Shown one piece after another: positions 38,441 to 50,864 of a DNA stretch of 64,000 bases. A model generated the notes under the pieces. That model was not told where the DNA came from. It did not search any database and saw only the letters and a list, made by a program, of their open reading frames with translations. Each line of letters starts with the position of its first letter. Position 1 is the stretch's first letter. The position numbers and the translations under genes are program-made. The stretch covers positions 1 through 64,000 of the forward strand of contig CAUYLG010033220.1 of assembly GCA_963573385.1 (NCBI GenBank). Reading direction: 5' to 3'. Origin of the DNA: Cacajao melanocephalus. Lineage: Eukaryota; Chordata; Mammalia; Primates; Pitheciidae.

Positions 38441-38844
38441 TTGGTCAGTCCATCCACATTTGCTCTTCTATTCACTTGCAACCTGGGAAGCTCAATTTCA
38501 CAGAACTTTTGTTCCTGCCCAACTCACAGGCCACTGTCCAGTCTATAGACTGCTCTGTGCCACATGATCATCCCTGGACCAACAATCTGTGACCAGAGTC
38601 CTGGGATAAAGTTGTAGAGAGTGGCAACTTTGCATAATAAATAGCCAGTGTTTTAAAATGAAGTGTATTAATAGAAAATGAGAGGTATAGTGAGGCCAAC
38701 AGATGAGAAGATGACTACCATTGAAGACAGTTTGTATACTCACAGTTCGCAAGAGAAGGGACACTCTTAAGTTATGGGGCCCATATTGGAAAGCACCAGG
38801 GCTGTCAGGAAGCAGGGAGTGCAGGGATTGTGATAATAGCTTTT

Positions 38845-39153
<309 letters not shown>

Positions 39154-39167
39154 TGATAAGAGCTTTT

Positions 39168-40739
39168 ATCATGGTTTTCCAGGGAAGAAATGGATAAGGC
39201 AGGGTAAGTGGGCTTAAGATTGGCTAATTATAATAACTGGCATAGTGGCCAGCTCTAATTATCTGGTACCTGGCTTAGGGGTGATTAGGACAGATGGATA
39301 GTGACCCTGTGCATAGGAACTTGTAAAGGATGTAGTTGAGGTGTGGGCTCTGGATTGGTCTGTTTGTGTTTGAAAAGCACATTCCTGGGGAAAGGGATTC
39401 CTCCTGAGGAGGAGTGCAGCTGAGTGGGAGACAGGAGGCCAAGGCAAGGTTACCCAGGCCTGTCAATAGGTTGTTTAAAGCAAGGCATACCCTTCATATG
39501 CACACAAGGCAGAGGTTACAGTGTCACATTACAGAAGATAGAATGAGGCTAACACAGCTATTGACTTTGTTTCAGAATCCAGTTCTGGCCACAAAAAGGC
39601 CTTAGATGCCTCTTCCTAAACATCACCATTTACACACGAGGGGGATTTTCTTTAGAGGTTGGATAAATCACTTTACAGTCAGAATAGGCATCTTCTTCAA
39701 TTCTTTTGGATTCTTTAATGTTCCTGAATAAAAACTTACTCCAATCCTTGATTTAATGCTAAAAGCAACCAATTAAAAAAACTCCTATATTTCTCCAAGT
39801 AGACTGAACCTACCTACCTGTGATTCTTCATGGTTCTGATTCTCAAAAGCTACTTTGTAGAAAGCACAGGGAGATATGGAGACACTTAGATAAATACTCA
39901 GGAGGGAGGTTCGAGAAAGCCCACAGACTTCTTTGTTAGCATTTACCACACAAAATGCTTCAGGGAGTGGACATCCTTCTCTTCAACACTCACTCTTTTA
40001 CAGGGTTCTTTCAAGTTTTGGGACGACCTCTTGATGAAAACCTGATTCAGTGCTAATGGACTGTAAGCTCTTGTGGTCTGGGAACGTTCTGGAAGATACT
40101 GCAAGATGACACAGCTTCTGGGCTCAGTAGGCAGCTAATAGTAAAAATATCTGAATCAGAAAGGAGTCCTGCACAGTAAATTTTAAGAAGGTGAGTTAGA
40201 AACCTTAAACTCAGCAGACCAACTCATCTCCAGAGGCTTGAAAGAACTAGCAATCACATAATTGATGCTTTCTGAAGAAAATAGTGTTTACTTCAGTATA
40301 AAGATACAAGCTCAGCAGGCAGACTCCAGGTGCTTGAAGATATTTGAGAGGGCAGCACAGTACATAATTATATCCTTGAAAAGAAAATAGATAACCCCTC
40401 CAGGAATTGAGTATTCTCATTCATACAAAATCTGGCCTGTTTGTCAACTATCATCTTACAATGACAGCTAGCAATGGGAGAGAAATTACAAATGGCTCTC
40501 ACTCCTGTGCCAGAAAGTAACCTTCAGGCTTCCCTTCAAACCACAGAAAATAGAGCCACCTTAATTCAAAGTCAAAGAATTGCCAGCCCTGGGGAGGTCA
40601 AACTCCAGTCATGTATTATGGTTCAGAGATTTTCAGAACATAAATCATACCAGAAATTCCACTGTCTTTCTCCCTTGGCAACAAATTCTCATACCTTTGG
40701 GGTTCGGTGATTTGAAAATTCTAGAGTGAAGTTTGATGG
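39168..40739. other. Unassigned sequence, possibly containing an old repeat
   Basis: The flank of the Alu (about 38690-38830 and 39160-39600) is GC-richer, and its wording ('taggaacttgtaaaggatgt', 'gggctctggattggtctgtt') feels like an old interspersed repeat split by the Alu. I cannot name it. The rest, to 40739, shows no gene. Confidence 0.35.
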
Positions 40740-40880
40740 AATAAGCTTAGTCAGGTTCAGATTCAGAGCTGTTCTGTGAGCAGCTAGCTTTGCCACTTCA
40801 GGCAGGTGTTTTAAACTCCATGAAGTCATAAATCCCCAATTTCTCCTTTGTGATTTTAATAAGGGCCTGAATTAGGTAAT
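40740..40880 (+). repeat. MIR fragment
   Basis: 'tcagattcagagctgttctg', 'agctagctttgccacttcag' and 'ccccaatttctcctttgtg' follow the forward MIR pattern weakly. Confidence 0.5.
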
Positions 40881-40984
40881 AAATGGGAAAAAAGCTCCTT
40901 GTAAAGTTATAATTACCCTTCGAATAGGAGATTAATCCCCAAATCTGAATTTTTCTTACTGTGTTTAAATTCATTTTCTTCTGT

Positions 40985-41238
40985 TTCCTTTTTCTTTCTT
41001 CCTCCCTTTCTTCCTTTTTTCTGTCTTCTTTCATCTCTCTCTCCTTCCTTCTCTCCCTCCCTCCCGTCCTCTCCTTCCTTCCCCTCTCCTTCCCTTCCTT
41101 CCCCGCTCCTTCCCTTCCCTTCCCTCCCCTCCCCTCCCCTTCCCTTCCCTCCCCTCCCCTCCCCTTCCCTCCTCTCTCTTCCCCTCCCCTCCTCTCTCTT
41201 CCCCTCCCCTCCCCTCTTCTCCCCTTGCTTCCTTTTCT
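40985..41238. repeat. Polypyrimidine tract (CTTC/CCCTT units)
   Basis: About 250 bp of almost pure C/T begins with CTTTCTTCC and becomes CCCTCCCCTT. The 94-codon Leu/Ser/Pro-rich plus-strand frame here is a low-complexity artefact. Confidence 0.96.
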
Positions 41239-41319
41239 GTTTTGATTTATGTTTGGTAAAATTGATTATTTTTGAAAGATGATTTGGGCTAATATAATTA
41301 CCCTAGTCAGCAAATGGAG

Positions 41320-41550
41320 CCAGTATTGTAGAATCAGGCTTTCTGGGATCAAATTCTGTCTCCTCTAAGGGGCTGAGTAAACATGAGCAAGTTACTTAAC
41401 ATCTCTGTACAATAGTTTCCTCATCTTAAAAGGTGAGAAAGATAATAGTATCTACTTCACAGGGTTCTTGTAATGGAAAAAGTTAGTATTTGCAAAATGA
41501 TTAAAATAGCCACTGGTTTACAGTGAGTGCTGTGTTTGTTAAATAAAACA
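41320..41550 (+). repeat. MIR
   Basis: A well-kept forward MIR: 'gagcaagttacttaacatct', 'agtttcctcatcttaaaagg', 'aatagtatctacttcacagg', 'gttcttgtaatgg' and 'gtgagtgctgtgtttgtta'. Confidence 0.88.
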
Positions 41551-41689
41551 CCCTAAAGTGTTATTTGAAAAATGACAAATAAAGATAAAGTGAGTTTACA
41601 TATCAGTTGTCTGAAAGAAATCCCTGTCCACTTGTATTTATTTTTAATTATTTTTTTCTCTCTTTTTAAATTTCTGGCTTTGCTTTTTG

Positions 41690-41805
41690 TTGTTGTGTTT
41701 TAGAAACAGGGTTCTGTTGCCCAGGCTGGGGCACAGTGGCACAGTCATAGCTCACTGCAGTCTCAAACTCCTGGGCTCAAGTGATCCTCCCACCAGGCTC
41801 CTGTG
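41690..41805 (-). mobile_element. Alu right-arm fragment (J-like)
   Basis: 'ttctgttgcccaggctgggg', 'agctcactgcagtctcaaac' and 'tcaagtgatcctcccacc' are the complement of an old Alu arm of J-like character. The left arm is absent. Confidence 0.85.
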
Positions 41806-42349
41806 AAATAAAACAATTTTAAACTAAATTAGTTAAGCTGGAGCTCATCTGTGTAAATTGAGTCTCTGTACTCAATTTATGCCTGGGCAAGTGCTGTCCC
41901 ATCCCTTCTCAAGGGAACTTATGAGTTGGAGAGCACCCTTCTTTATAGAAAATACCCTGTGCCTAGAATTGTCCAGGGCCAGTAGTGTGGTCAGAGAAGA
42001 GACCCAAGCTGGACTTGGACCTCGAGCTAGGTAGGACCCTTACCTGTTTTCTGCCTCAGGGTACTCTCCAACCTGCTGTTCTGCCATGCAGGGTTAACCA
42101 GCGCCCCAGGAAGTTCCAAGGCTTACCACTATGAGGTTATCCTGCTGCACCATGGGCAGGTAAATACTAATTTCTGAAGGCAACCCGGCCAGTGAAACAT
42201 TCTCCCTGGCCAAAGCAGTATTTCTTTTTCAGGATCATATGAACAGAGCTGATATACTACTTTTGCAGGATTCAAATTGCTTAAAGAGACAGGAGCCCAC
42301 CAAATATATTTGTCCTGCACAACTTATGATAGCCTTGTATAGCCTAAGG
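41806..42349. other. Unassigned GC-richer sequence
   Basis: Non-repetitive by eye, with higher GC at about 41900-42220. No exon signature can be defended. Confidence 0.4.
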
Positions 42350-42475
42350 TCATCTCCCTTCCCTGCCCTTCCCTGCCCTCCCCTTTTCCCTCCCCTTTCC
42401 CCTCCACTTTTCCCTCCCACTTTCCCTCCTCTTCTCCCTCCCCTTCCCTTCCCTCTGTCCTTCCCTTATTTATTT
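42350..42475. repeat. Polypyrimidine tract (CCCTT units)
   Basis: A second C/T tract with CCCTTCCC and CCCTTTTCC units, about 1.3 kb from the first and in the same orientation. Confidence 0.95.
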
Positions 42476-42519
42476 TGTATGCCTTTATTCACAGCAAAAT
42501 TTGGCCACTTTAAGTATAC

Positions 42520-42720
42520 AGCAAGATCTCTATTTATCTTAAGTATTTTTTTCTCTCTCTGTTCTTTGGATTGGATATTGATCTATATTGACGTTTATTT
42601 GTTTGGTCATTATCTGTATATTTTTAATTATTTTAACATATTTTCCTCTAATTCTTCGAATGTCTTTTTCTTAAATTTGAGAATATTTAATCTAGCCGTT
42701 GTCTGCTAAGTTCACTTCTA
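42520..42720. repeat. Displaced duplicate of the L1M ORF1-proximal segment (left copy)
   Basis: It aligns in direct orientation with 44157-44405. Both have 'ctctgttctttggattggat', 'tttatttgtttggtcattat', 'cttaaatttgagaatattta' and 'ctacagcctgttttattc'. In L1 order this segment belongs at the 44.2-kb side only, so the left copy is out of place. Confidence 0.85.
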
Positions 42721-44156
42721 GTCAATCTCTACAGCCTGTTTTATTCCCCTCTGTGCATTGGTAACTGAGTTTTGGCTACTACCAAAAGCAAGTTTTTGAA
42801 CATTTCTGTTATCCCACAAATTTCCCAGTGCCTCTTTACAATCACCACTGTGAAATAAAGGTGAAATAAAGACTGTGGTTAGATGATTATACATCTATAA
42901 TTGTTATAGGTTTATGATTGGTTATTCCCTTTTATCATTAAATATGAAATCTCTTTCTTTAGTAATATTTCATTTCTTGAAGGCTATTTGATCTGGAATT
43001 GGTATAGTCATTCCAGTTCTCTTCAATGTATTGTTTGTATGGTTTTAACATTTTTTCTCCCTTTATTTTCAACCTATTTATGTCTTTGCATTGGAATTGT
43101 GTTTCCTGTTAATATTAAATAATTGAAAATTATTTTTTACATAGAAAATCTCTACTGTTGGATGTGTTTAGTGAATTTGTATTTAATATAATAATTGGTA
43201 CAGTTGGATTTAGATAAGGAATTCGACTACTTGTTTTCTATTTCCGTCATTTATTTTTTATTCCTCTATTCTTTCTTTCTTCTATGAATTTTAATAGCCA
43301 TTTTACCCCCTGTAGTTAAGTTTTAGCTGTATTTATTTTTAAACAGTGATTACTATAGGGATTATATTATGCATCTTGAATTTATTATAATCTAATGTAA
43401 TTAACCCTGATTTCTGATAAAATATAAAACTTTTGCACAAATACATGTTCATTTCCTCCATCATTTTTGCATTGTTGTCATGTATATTATAGCGGCACAT
43501 TATACTATGCATAAGTCCTCAAATATAGTATAACTTTGCTTCACACAATTCCAAATCTTAGAGAAGTTAAAAGGAGAGAAGCACATGTATGTGTGTATTT
43601 CATATATTTACCCCGTACTCACCATTTCTGACACTCTTCATTTCTTCCAATGTAGATAAGTTACCATTTGTGTCATTTTTCTTCCACCAAAGGACTTCTT
43701 TTGGTATGCTTCATAGTGCAATTCTCTTAGCAACATTTTTTTTTTCATTGTTAGCAATTTCAGTGTCTCCCTTAGCCTGCATCGTTTCTGAAGGGAATTT
43801 TGCCACTAATCTTGTAGTTTTTCTTTGTATATGATTTGTCATTTTTCTTTGGTTGCTTTTAAGATTTTCTCTTTATTTTTGGCTATTAGGAATGAGACAG
43901 TCATGTGTCCAGGTGCAGTCTCCTTTGTGTTTATGCCACTAGGGGTATGTTGAATTTTTGATGTATTAGTTAATATTTTTCACCGATTTGGAAGGGAGCT
44001 ATAGTAACTACTATACCACCTATACCTATACCTCAGTATTTGTCACCAATTTGGGAAGGTTTGTCCATTTTAGTAAAAATATTATTTCTCCCCTTTCTCT
44101 CTAGCATCTTCTTCTGTGACTCTAATTGTATGATAGTTGGAATGCTTAATATTGTA

Positions 44157-44405
44157 TCACAGATCTCTGTTTATTTATCTTAAACATTTATTTTTCCTCT
44201 GTTCTTTGGATTGGATATTGACCTGTTCTGAAGTTTATTTGTTTGGTCATTATATGCATTTTTAAAAATTATTGTAACATATTTTTATTTAATTCTTTGA
44301 ATATATTTTTCTTAAATTTGAGAATATTTAGACTAGCTACTTGAAAGTCTTTTTCTGCTAAGATCACTCCTAGTCAATTTCTACAGCCTGTTTTATTCAC
44401 CTCTC
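44157..44405. repeat. L1M ORF1-proximal segment (right copy)
   Basis: Partner of 42520-42720; here it is in the expected order within the L1M. Confidence 0.85.
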
Positions 44406-45099
44406 TGCATCAATAACTTTTCTGTTTCTCTGCATGACTAGTAATTTTGTGAGAAACTAGACAGTGGAGATGATATGATGCAGATGATACGTTGCAGTTA
44501 CTTTCATATCAGTTTTGGGTCCCACCTGCAACCAAAGGGTTGTTGTGCTTTTTGTTTTAATAGGCAATTAAGTTCCCTGGACTTAAGCTGAAAAATATGT
44601 CTGCTCTGAAGGGGGCAGTCTTTGATATGTCTGTTTAGTGTCTGATAGCCTTGTTCCCTTGTAGAGCTTCAGGGTCAGCCAATGACATACAGAGAGGTTA
44701 TGCTCATACTGGCCCCATGCAGGCTTCCATCCTCTGCCATCCTTATTACTTCAACCTGTTTACATTTCCCTAACTTCCAAAATTTTACACTCAAATTTCT
44801 TGTTCCTTTTCCACCTGCCCTGAACTGAGTCTGCAAATAACAACTGTAAAGCTATTGGATGTTGCCACCCTAGATGAAGCAGTAGGAATGTCCCAGCCAG
44901 TGGCCACGAAATCACTGTTCTCACCTGATGAATTAGCAATGCTTCATGAACAAACAATATCAAATTGTTACCTACCTTTGATCTTCTTTTAATGTCTGCA
45001 AATAATTATTTTTAATAACTTTGACCAATTTTAAACTTGTTTTCTCCCATCTAAGTACTAACTGGTCCCAGCCCTACTTAGCTTCCAATATCAGACTAG

Positions 45100-45157
45100 A
45101 TGGGTGTATTCAGGGTGGTATGGATCTGATAACATGGGTGTATTCAGGGTGGTATGG
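45100..45157. repeat. 24-bp direct repeat, period 34
   Basis: The 24 bases at 45100-45123 (starting atgggtgtattc, ending ggtggtatgg) recur exactly at 45134-45157. Confidence 0.95.
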
Positions 45158-45327
45158 CCACAGTGCAGTTTTAACCTTACTTTCTAAACAGTGTAATCAC
45201 CTATGTTTTCTATCAAGACATTAAAAGTATAATTTTTTCATTTTAAGTGGTAATTATTTTAAGTCATTCATGGTATCAAAATGTATACAAGTTTTCTTTG
45301 TTTTCAAATGATTATTAGCTACATTTT

Positions 45328-45623
45328 TTTTTTTTTTTTTTGAGACAAGGTCTTACTCTCTTGCACAGGCTGGAGAGCAATGGCATAATCACAGCTCACT
45401 GCAGCCTCGACCTCCTGGGCTCAAGTGATCCTCCCACCTCACCCTCCCGAGTAACTGTAAACACGGGCACTTGCCAACACTCCCAGCTAATTTTTTGTGT
45501 TATTTGTAGAGACAGTGTTTCATCATGTTGCCCAGGCTGGTTTCCAACTCTTGAGCTCAAGTGATCGGTCTGCCTCAGCTTCTCAAAGTGCTGGGGTTAC
45601 AAGCATAAGCCACATGCTTGGCC
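45328..45623 (-). mobile_element. Alu element (J-like), complete
   Basis: Minus-strand Alu with J-type wording ('cactgcagcctcgacctcct', 'gggctcaagtgatcctccca'). An imperfect duplication, ttattagctacatttt at 45312-45327 and ttattcactactttt at 45624-45638, supports the ends. Confidence 0.93.
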
Positions 45624-45689
45624 TTATTCACTACTTTTAGAGGGCCTTGAAAAGCCTATGGTAAAAGATATCATGGATATAAAGATTAA

Positions 45690-45880
45690 CTTATGTAGGT
45701 ACAATTATAAATCCTTTACATGTAGTAATTATTTTTATCCTCACAGCTAACAGTTATCACCATGAAGCAGTAATACTATTTTTCTCATTTTCCGTAAGAG
45801 TAAACTAAGCAGAAATAAGATGAATGACTTGTCCAAGGTCACCTAGCCAGGATTCAACTTCAAGCAGAGTGGGATAATCA
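45690..45880 (-). repeat. MIR
   Basis: The reverse-strand MIR pattern includes 'gacttgtccaaggtcaccta' and 'gccaggattcaacttcaagc'. Confidence 0.78.
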
Positions 45881-47064
45881 CTTTGTATCATTAGAGAGGC
45901 AAACCTAAGATATTATCAAAAGTTATCAAGGACTGTTATTTACCTTCAAAGCAACACCACTGAAAACCTCTAAAGCGTGTATAATATGGATCCCTGATAT
46001 TTCCTGATGTCTTCCTAAAACTTTATCACAGTAAAGAACTCATGTTTTCTAAGCCACTGGGGATTATTTGTCATTTTTTTAAAACAATGCTATTTATTTC
46101 TCTAATTATTCCCTTATATGTAGCACTGTGAACCAGTGAAGAATAAAAAGCAGTAAGTAGGTTACATTGAGATTATGCATTAATTTGTTGAGGCTGAGAA
46201 TTTGGGGAGGATAGGAAATTTTACTGCAATACATATCTGAAAGGGCATAATAAAGTGAGTTGTTAAAAATTAATTACGTTGCTATAGGATTGATATTTTA
46301 ATTGCAAGTAGAGGATTTGGAGAGAGTAGAATTCAGCATCATGTGAAAATAAATCTAGGCTTGATCAATGAAGCATAAAAGGAAAGATAAAATCTTCTAA
46401 TAATTTATGTTAGGAAAACTATGCTCCAAATACTGCAAAATAGGCATAAATAAATTATATGCATTTTATAATTTGAAGCTTTCAATGATATACAGACACA
46501 TATTAAATCTAACAAAAATCTTCTACTATAAAGTTGACCAAAAATAATTTAACTAAAATATGTAAACATTTCATTAAAAATGGTTTTCTTTACTTTTTGT
46601 CTTATTTAGGGTACCTTAGAAAGCAAATCCTGAGGTAGAGCCAGAGCTAGCACTGTGAGGGCTATTCTGGAACCTAATTCTTATTCAGAAGTTGTGCAGA
46701 CAACCAGCAGAGCCTATGGATAAGGCAGCGGTGGAAGCTTGGAATCTCTATGAAGGAAACCTGAGTATGAGCAGGCAGTAATATCCAGAAGGTCTGAGAG
46801 GAAATGTAAACTGTGTCAGACATACATACTTTGACTATGTCACTTCATTTATCTTTACAAGTTATAATTTTATATGTCTCAAAGTAGCAATACAGTTGCT
46901 TTCTATCTATCTCTATGCCTCACTACATTTCTCTTTTCTTTATCCTGTCTGTATTGATCTTTTTCATTGCTGACAGTATTTTTCCACAATCGAAAATTGA
47001 TAAATGCCTTGAAATTGACCTTGCATCTTCTCTCACTGCCCATATATATGACAGTGTATGTGAT
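45881..47064. other. Unassigned sequence
   Basis: AT-rich, with a GC-richer patch at about 46610-46800 that may be an old repeat I cannot name. No gene was seen. Confidence 0.35.
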
Positions 47065-47069
47065 GTGGT
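47065..47069. other. Target-site duplication, left (GTGGT)
   Basis: The five bases before the 5' LTR are identical to the five bases after the 3' LTR (53491-53495), the duplication length produced by ERV-L integration. Confidence 0.85.
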
Positions 47070-47493
47070 TGTGATGTTTAATGCTGAATGTCAACTTAAT
47101 TGGATTGAAAAATACAAAGTACTGTTCCTGGGTGTGTCTGTGAGGGTGTTGCCAAAGGAGATTAATATTATGAGTCAGTAGACGGGAAAGGCAGACCCAC
47201 CCTCAATCCAGGTGGGCACCGTCTAATTAGCTGCCAGCATAATAGGTAGGCAGAAGAATGTGGAGAGATAAAACTAGCTTAGCCTCCTAGCCTCATCTTT
47301 CTCCCATGTTGGATTTCTGCCCTTGAACATCAGACTCCAGGTTCTTCAGCTTTGGGACTCAGACTGCTCCTCAGCTTGCAGATGGCCTATTGTGGGACCT
47401 TGTGATCCTGTGAGTTAATAATCCTTAATAAACTCCCCTTTATTTATATCTATCCTATTAGTTCTATCCCTCTAGAGAACCCTAACTAATATA
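47070..47493 (+). mobile_element. ERV-L 5' LTR (MLT2-like)
   Basis: This 424-bp LTR starts TGTGATG and ends ATA (the usual final C has become T). Landmarks are 'gtcaacttaattggattg', 'cacaccgtctaat'-type spacing before the 'gcaggcagaag' block (here 'gtaggcagaagaatgtgg'), the polyadenylation signal AATAAA at 47427-47432, and 'ctctagagaaccctaacta'. In an active element it would hold promoter and polyadenylation signals. Confidence 0.93.
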
Positions 47494-47498
47494 GATTT

Positions 47499-47516
47499 TG
47501 GTACCAAGAGTGGTTC
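47499..47516 (+). other. Primer binding site, tRNA-Leu type
   Basis: 'tggtaccaagagtggttc' lies five bases inside the 5' LTR end and resembles the tRNA-Leu-complementary primer site that gives the ERV-L group its name, with substitutions. Confidence 0.85.
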
Positions 47517-47699
47517 CAGAGGAAGAGAATATTAAGGACAAGGTTCTTGTTGGTTTTGGAGTTTCTGGAGTTGGCTGCTTAATATGATAGACACAAAAAT
47601 GCTAAGGACTCTACTTCTAATAGTATGTAGAACACTAATAGTCCTTGGTATGAACTGTTTAGAGGGTTATGCAAAATAAATGCATTTGACACTCCTGAT

Positions 47700-49300
47700 T
47701 CACTGCTCATGAGAGGCAAGGAGTTTAGTGACTCTAAAAATAATACCTTTGACTATATGTGGAGAACCAAAGGACATAATGGAATTGGCTGGTTGCTCCT
47801 AAGTCCAGTGGACAAAGTGATGAAAGAAAATGATGAACTCAGGGATTCTAACTCCCAGCTTTAGAGGCAGATACTGAGGCTCAAATCTGCTAAGGTTGCC
47901 CTGAGTAAGAGTCTTACCGCCTGTAGAGAAAGAGCTGAAATTGTGGAAAAGCAGACACAGGCTCTCATCATGTGAGTGGCTGACCTGCAACAAAAGGTGC
48001 ATGCACAGCCTCGCCAGGTATCTGCTGTTAAAGCGAGGGCATGATTGGAAAAGAATGGGACCCTGCAAGTTGGAAGGAGGACATGTGAGAGGATCCTGAT
48101 GAAGCTGAGGACACTGAATTTGTAAACTCTGATGAGTATTTTTTGCCAGAAGAAACAGCTTCCCCATTCCCAGTACTGGCGACATGCTCTCCCTGACCCA
48201 CTCTGCCATCAGCCCTTCTACCTTTGTCTCAGGAGGTAAACCCTGTGCTGCCTGAGGCAACAGTGATGGCCTCCCCTGAGGCAGTTGTCAGGCAAGATAA
48301 TGTTGATTCTCCTCAGGACTCTCCCCTAATGCCCCTGTTTGCTTCTAGACCTATAACTAGACTAAAGTCTCACTGGGCCCCTAAAGGTGAGGTTCAGTGT
48401 GTGACCCACAAGGAGGTGCACTACACTCCAGAAGAACTGCTTGAGTTTTCTAATTTATGTAAGCAGAAATCTGGAGAACAGGCATGGGAATGGATATTAA
48501 GGGTGTGGGATGTTTGTGGAAGAAACATAGAATTGAATCAGGCTGAATTTATTCATTTGGGCCCACTAAATAGGGATTCTGCATTTAATGTTGCAGCTCA
48601 GAGAGTTTTAAAAGGTTCTAATACTGTATTTGCTTGGTTAGCTGAACTATGGATTAAAAGATGGCCCACTGTGAGCAAGCTGAAAATGCCTAATCTCCCT
48701 TGGTTTAATATAGAGTAAGGGATCCAAAGGCTTAGGGAGATTGGGATGCTGGAGTGGATTAGTCACTTTAGGCATATTCATCCCAGCTGGGAGGGTCCAG
48801 AAGATATCCCTTTGACCAATACTTGTGAAATAGATTTGTGAGGGCAGCACCTGCATCTTTGCTCTTCTCTGCATGTCAGATCTAACAATAGGAACTGCAG
48901 TCACTCAGCTACAACATTTAAATGCAATGGGAATAATTGGATCCCAAGGTGGCTAGAGCGAAGTGGCAGCACTCAACCAACAAAGGCAAGGTGGGCCTAG
49001 CTGCCATAATGGACAGCAGAGGCAAAGCAGCAATCAGAATAGTCTGACTCATTTAGAGCTCTGGCATTGGCTGATTAATCATGGTGTTCCTAGAAGTGAA
49101 GTTGATAGAAAGACTACGACATTCCTACTTAATTTATATAAGGAGAAAATGTCCAGGTCAAGTGGACAAAAGACTAATTTGAACTATAAAAACAGAGAAC
49201 CACCAACCCTTAATCAATTTCCAGACTTGAACCAATTTACAGACCTAGACCCCTTGAATGAAGAAGAGACTGGATCCTCTTGAGAAAGGACCCCACTACA
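47700..49300 (+). pseudogene. ERV-L gag relic
   Basis: Three pieces can be followed. A charged coiled-coil-like N-terminal stretch (about 47810-48035) has in-frame stops. A 164-codon open segment (48224-48718) encodes the central capsid-like part. A C-terminal piece (48963-49283) ends shortly before protease. The pieces are in different frames, with stops between about 48718 and 48963. Gag would form the particle shell; this copy is broken in at least several places. Confidence 0.85.
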
Positions 49301-49624
49301 TTACCGACAATTTTCACTGTTAATCTTTCTCCCATCCTTCCCCAAGGAGACCTCCAGCTTCTTACCAGGATAACTGTGCACTGGGAAAAGGGAAGTGATC
49401 AGACACTTCAGGGACTACTGGACACTGGCTTTGAGCTGACGTTGATTCCAGGGAACCCAAAACGTCATTGTGGCCCTCCAGTTAAAATAGGGGTTTATGA
49501 AGGCCAGGTAATTAATGGAGTTTTAGCTCAGGTTCAACTTACAGTGGGATCCAGTGGTTCCACAGATTCATTCTGTGGTCCCGTCCCCAGTGCCAGAATG
49601 CGTAATTGGCATAGACATACATAG
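49280..49624 (+). pseudogene. ERV-L protease relic
   Basis: A 114-codon frame carries the retroviral aspartic protease active-site triad Asp-Thr-Gly at 49421-49429, preceded by Leu-Leu and followed by a Leu-Thr-Leu-Ile-Pro stretch typical of ERV-L. The usual Ser/Ala after the triad is Phe here. The frame shifts before the C-terminal flap region ends. Confidence 0.85.
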
Positions 49625-49689
49625 CAGCTGGCAGAACCCCCACATTGTCTCTCTGACTGGTAGGGTGAGGGCCATTATGATGGGAAAGG

Positions 49690-50830
49690 CCAAATGGAAA
49701 CCATTAGAGCTGCCTCTACCTAGAAAAATAGTAAATCACAAACAATATTGCTTCTCCGAGGGATTGCTGAGATGAGTACCGCCATCAATGACTTGAAAGA
49801 TGCAGGGATGGTGATTCCCACCACATCCTCATTCAACTCTCCCATTTGGTCTGCGCAGAAGACAGATGGATCTTGGAGAATGACAGTGGGTTATCATAAG
49901 CTTAACCAAGTGGTGACTCCAATTGCACGTGCTGTACCAGATGTGGTTTCATTGCTTGAGCAAATTAACATATCTCCTGGTACCTAATATGCAGCCATTT
50001 AGTTGGCAAATGCCTTTTTCTCTATTCTTGTCCCTAAGGCCCACCAGAAGCAATTTGCCTTCAGCTGGCAAGGCCAGCGATATACCTTTACTGCCTTAGC
50101 CCAGGAATATATCAACTCTCCAGCTTTGCGTCACAATCTTGTTTGAAGAGACCTTGATCGCTTTTTGCTTCTACAAGATATCACACTGGTCCATTACATT
50201 GATGACAGTCTGCTGAATGGATCCAGTGAGCCAGAAGTAGCAAACACACTGGACTTACTGGTGAGGTGTTTGCATGCCAGAGGATGGGAAACAAATCTGA
50301 CTAAAATTCAGGGAACTTCTACCTCAGTAAAATTTTTAGAGGTCCAGTGGTATGAGGCCTGTCAAGATATTCCTTCTAAGGTGAAGCATAAGTTGCTGCA
50401 TTTGGTCCCTCCTACAAGCAAGAAAGAGGCACAATGTCTAGTGGGCCTCTTTGAATATTGGAGGCAACATATTCTTCATTTGGGTGTTTTATTGCAGCCC
50501 ACTTATTGAGTAATCCAAAAGACTGCCAGTTTTGAGTGGGGTCTAGAACAGCAGAAGGCTCTGCAATAGATGCAGGCTGCTGTGCAAGCTTCTCTGTCAC
50601 TTGGTCCATATGACTCAGCATATCCATTGGTGCTTGAAGTGGCAGTGGCAGATAGGGATGCTGTTTGGAGCCTCAGGCAGGCCCCCATAGGTGAATCGCA
50701 GCAGAGGCCTCTAGGATTTTGGAGAAAGGCCCTACCATCTTCTGCAGATAACTATTCTCCTTTTGAAAGGCAGCTCTTGGCCTGTTACTGGGCTCTCATG
50801 GAAACTGAACTTTTGACTATGGGTCATTAA
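49690..50830 (+). pseudogene. ERV-L reverse transcriptase and connection domain relic
   Basis: N-terminal fingers/palm sequence lies at about 49748-49987. The middle (49988-50160) contains stops. The catalytic Tyr-Ile-Asp-Asp motif is intact at 50195-50206 in the 50165-50509 frame. The connection domain is at 50570-50830. The enzyme would copy viral RNA to DNA; stops and a frameshift near 50000 and 50509 abolish it. Confidence 0.9.
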
Positions 50831-50864
50831 GTCACCATTCAACCCAAACTGCCTATCATGAACT

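Larger units (their letters stand above)
42480..44650 (-). mobile_element. Old L1M (L1MD/L1ME-like) 5' half
   Basis: Plus-strand landmarks are the complement of the ORF2 N-terminal part (about 42930-43500, 'ttgatctggaattggtatag', 'ttcaacctatttatgtcttt'), then ORF1 (about 43600-44250, 'tgtgtccaggtgcagtctcc', 'tgttctttggattggatatt'), then 5'UTR-like sequence (about 44380-44650, 'aactagacagtggagatgat'). The element is heavily mutated. Its 3' half is missing. Confidence 0.75.

Noticed and set aside
40961..41245. 94-codon plus-strand frame rich in Leu/Ser/Pro
   Set aside because: Translation of a polypyrimidine tract with no protein-like composition.
42239..42709. 156-codon plus-strand frame with hydrophobic C-terminus
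   Set aside because: It joins a C/T tract to antisense L1M sequence; no independent domain.
45100..45157. CRISPR-like repeat-spacer pattern
   Set aside because: Only two repeat units with a 10-base gap in a primate genome; this is a local duplication.
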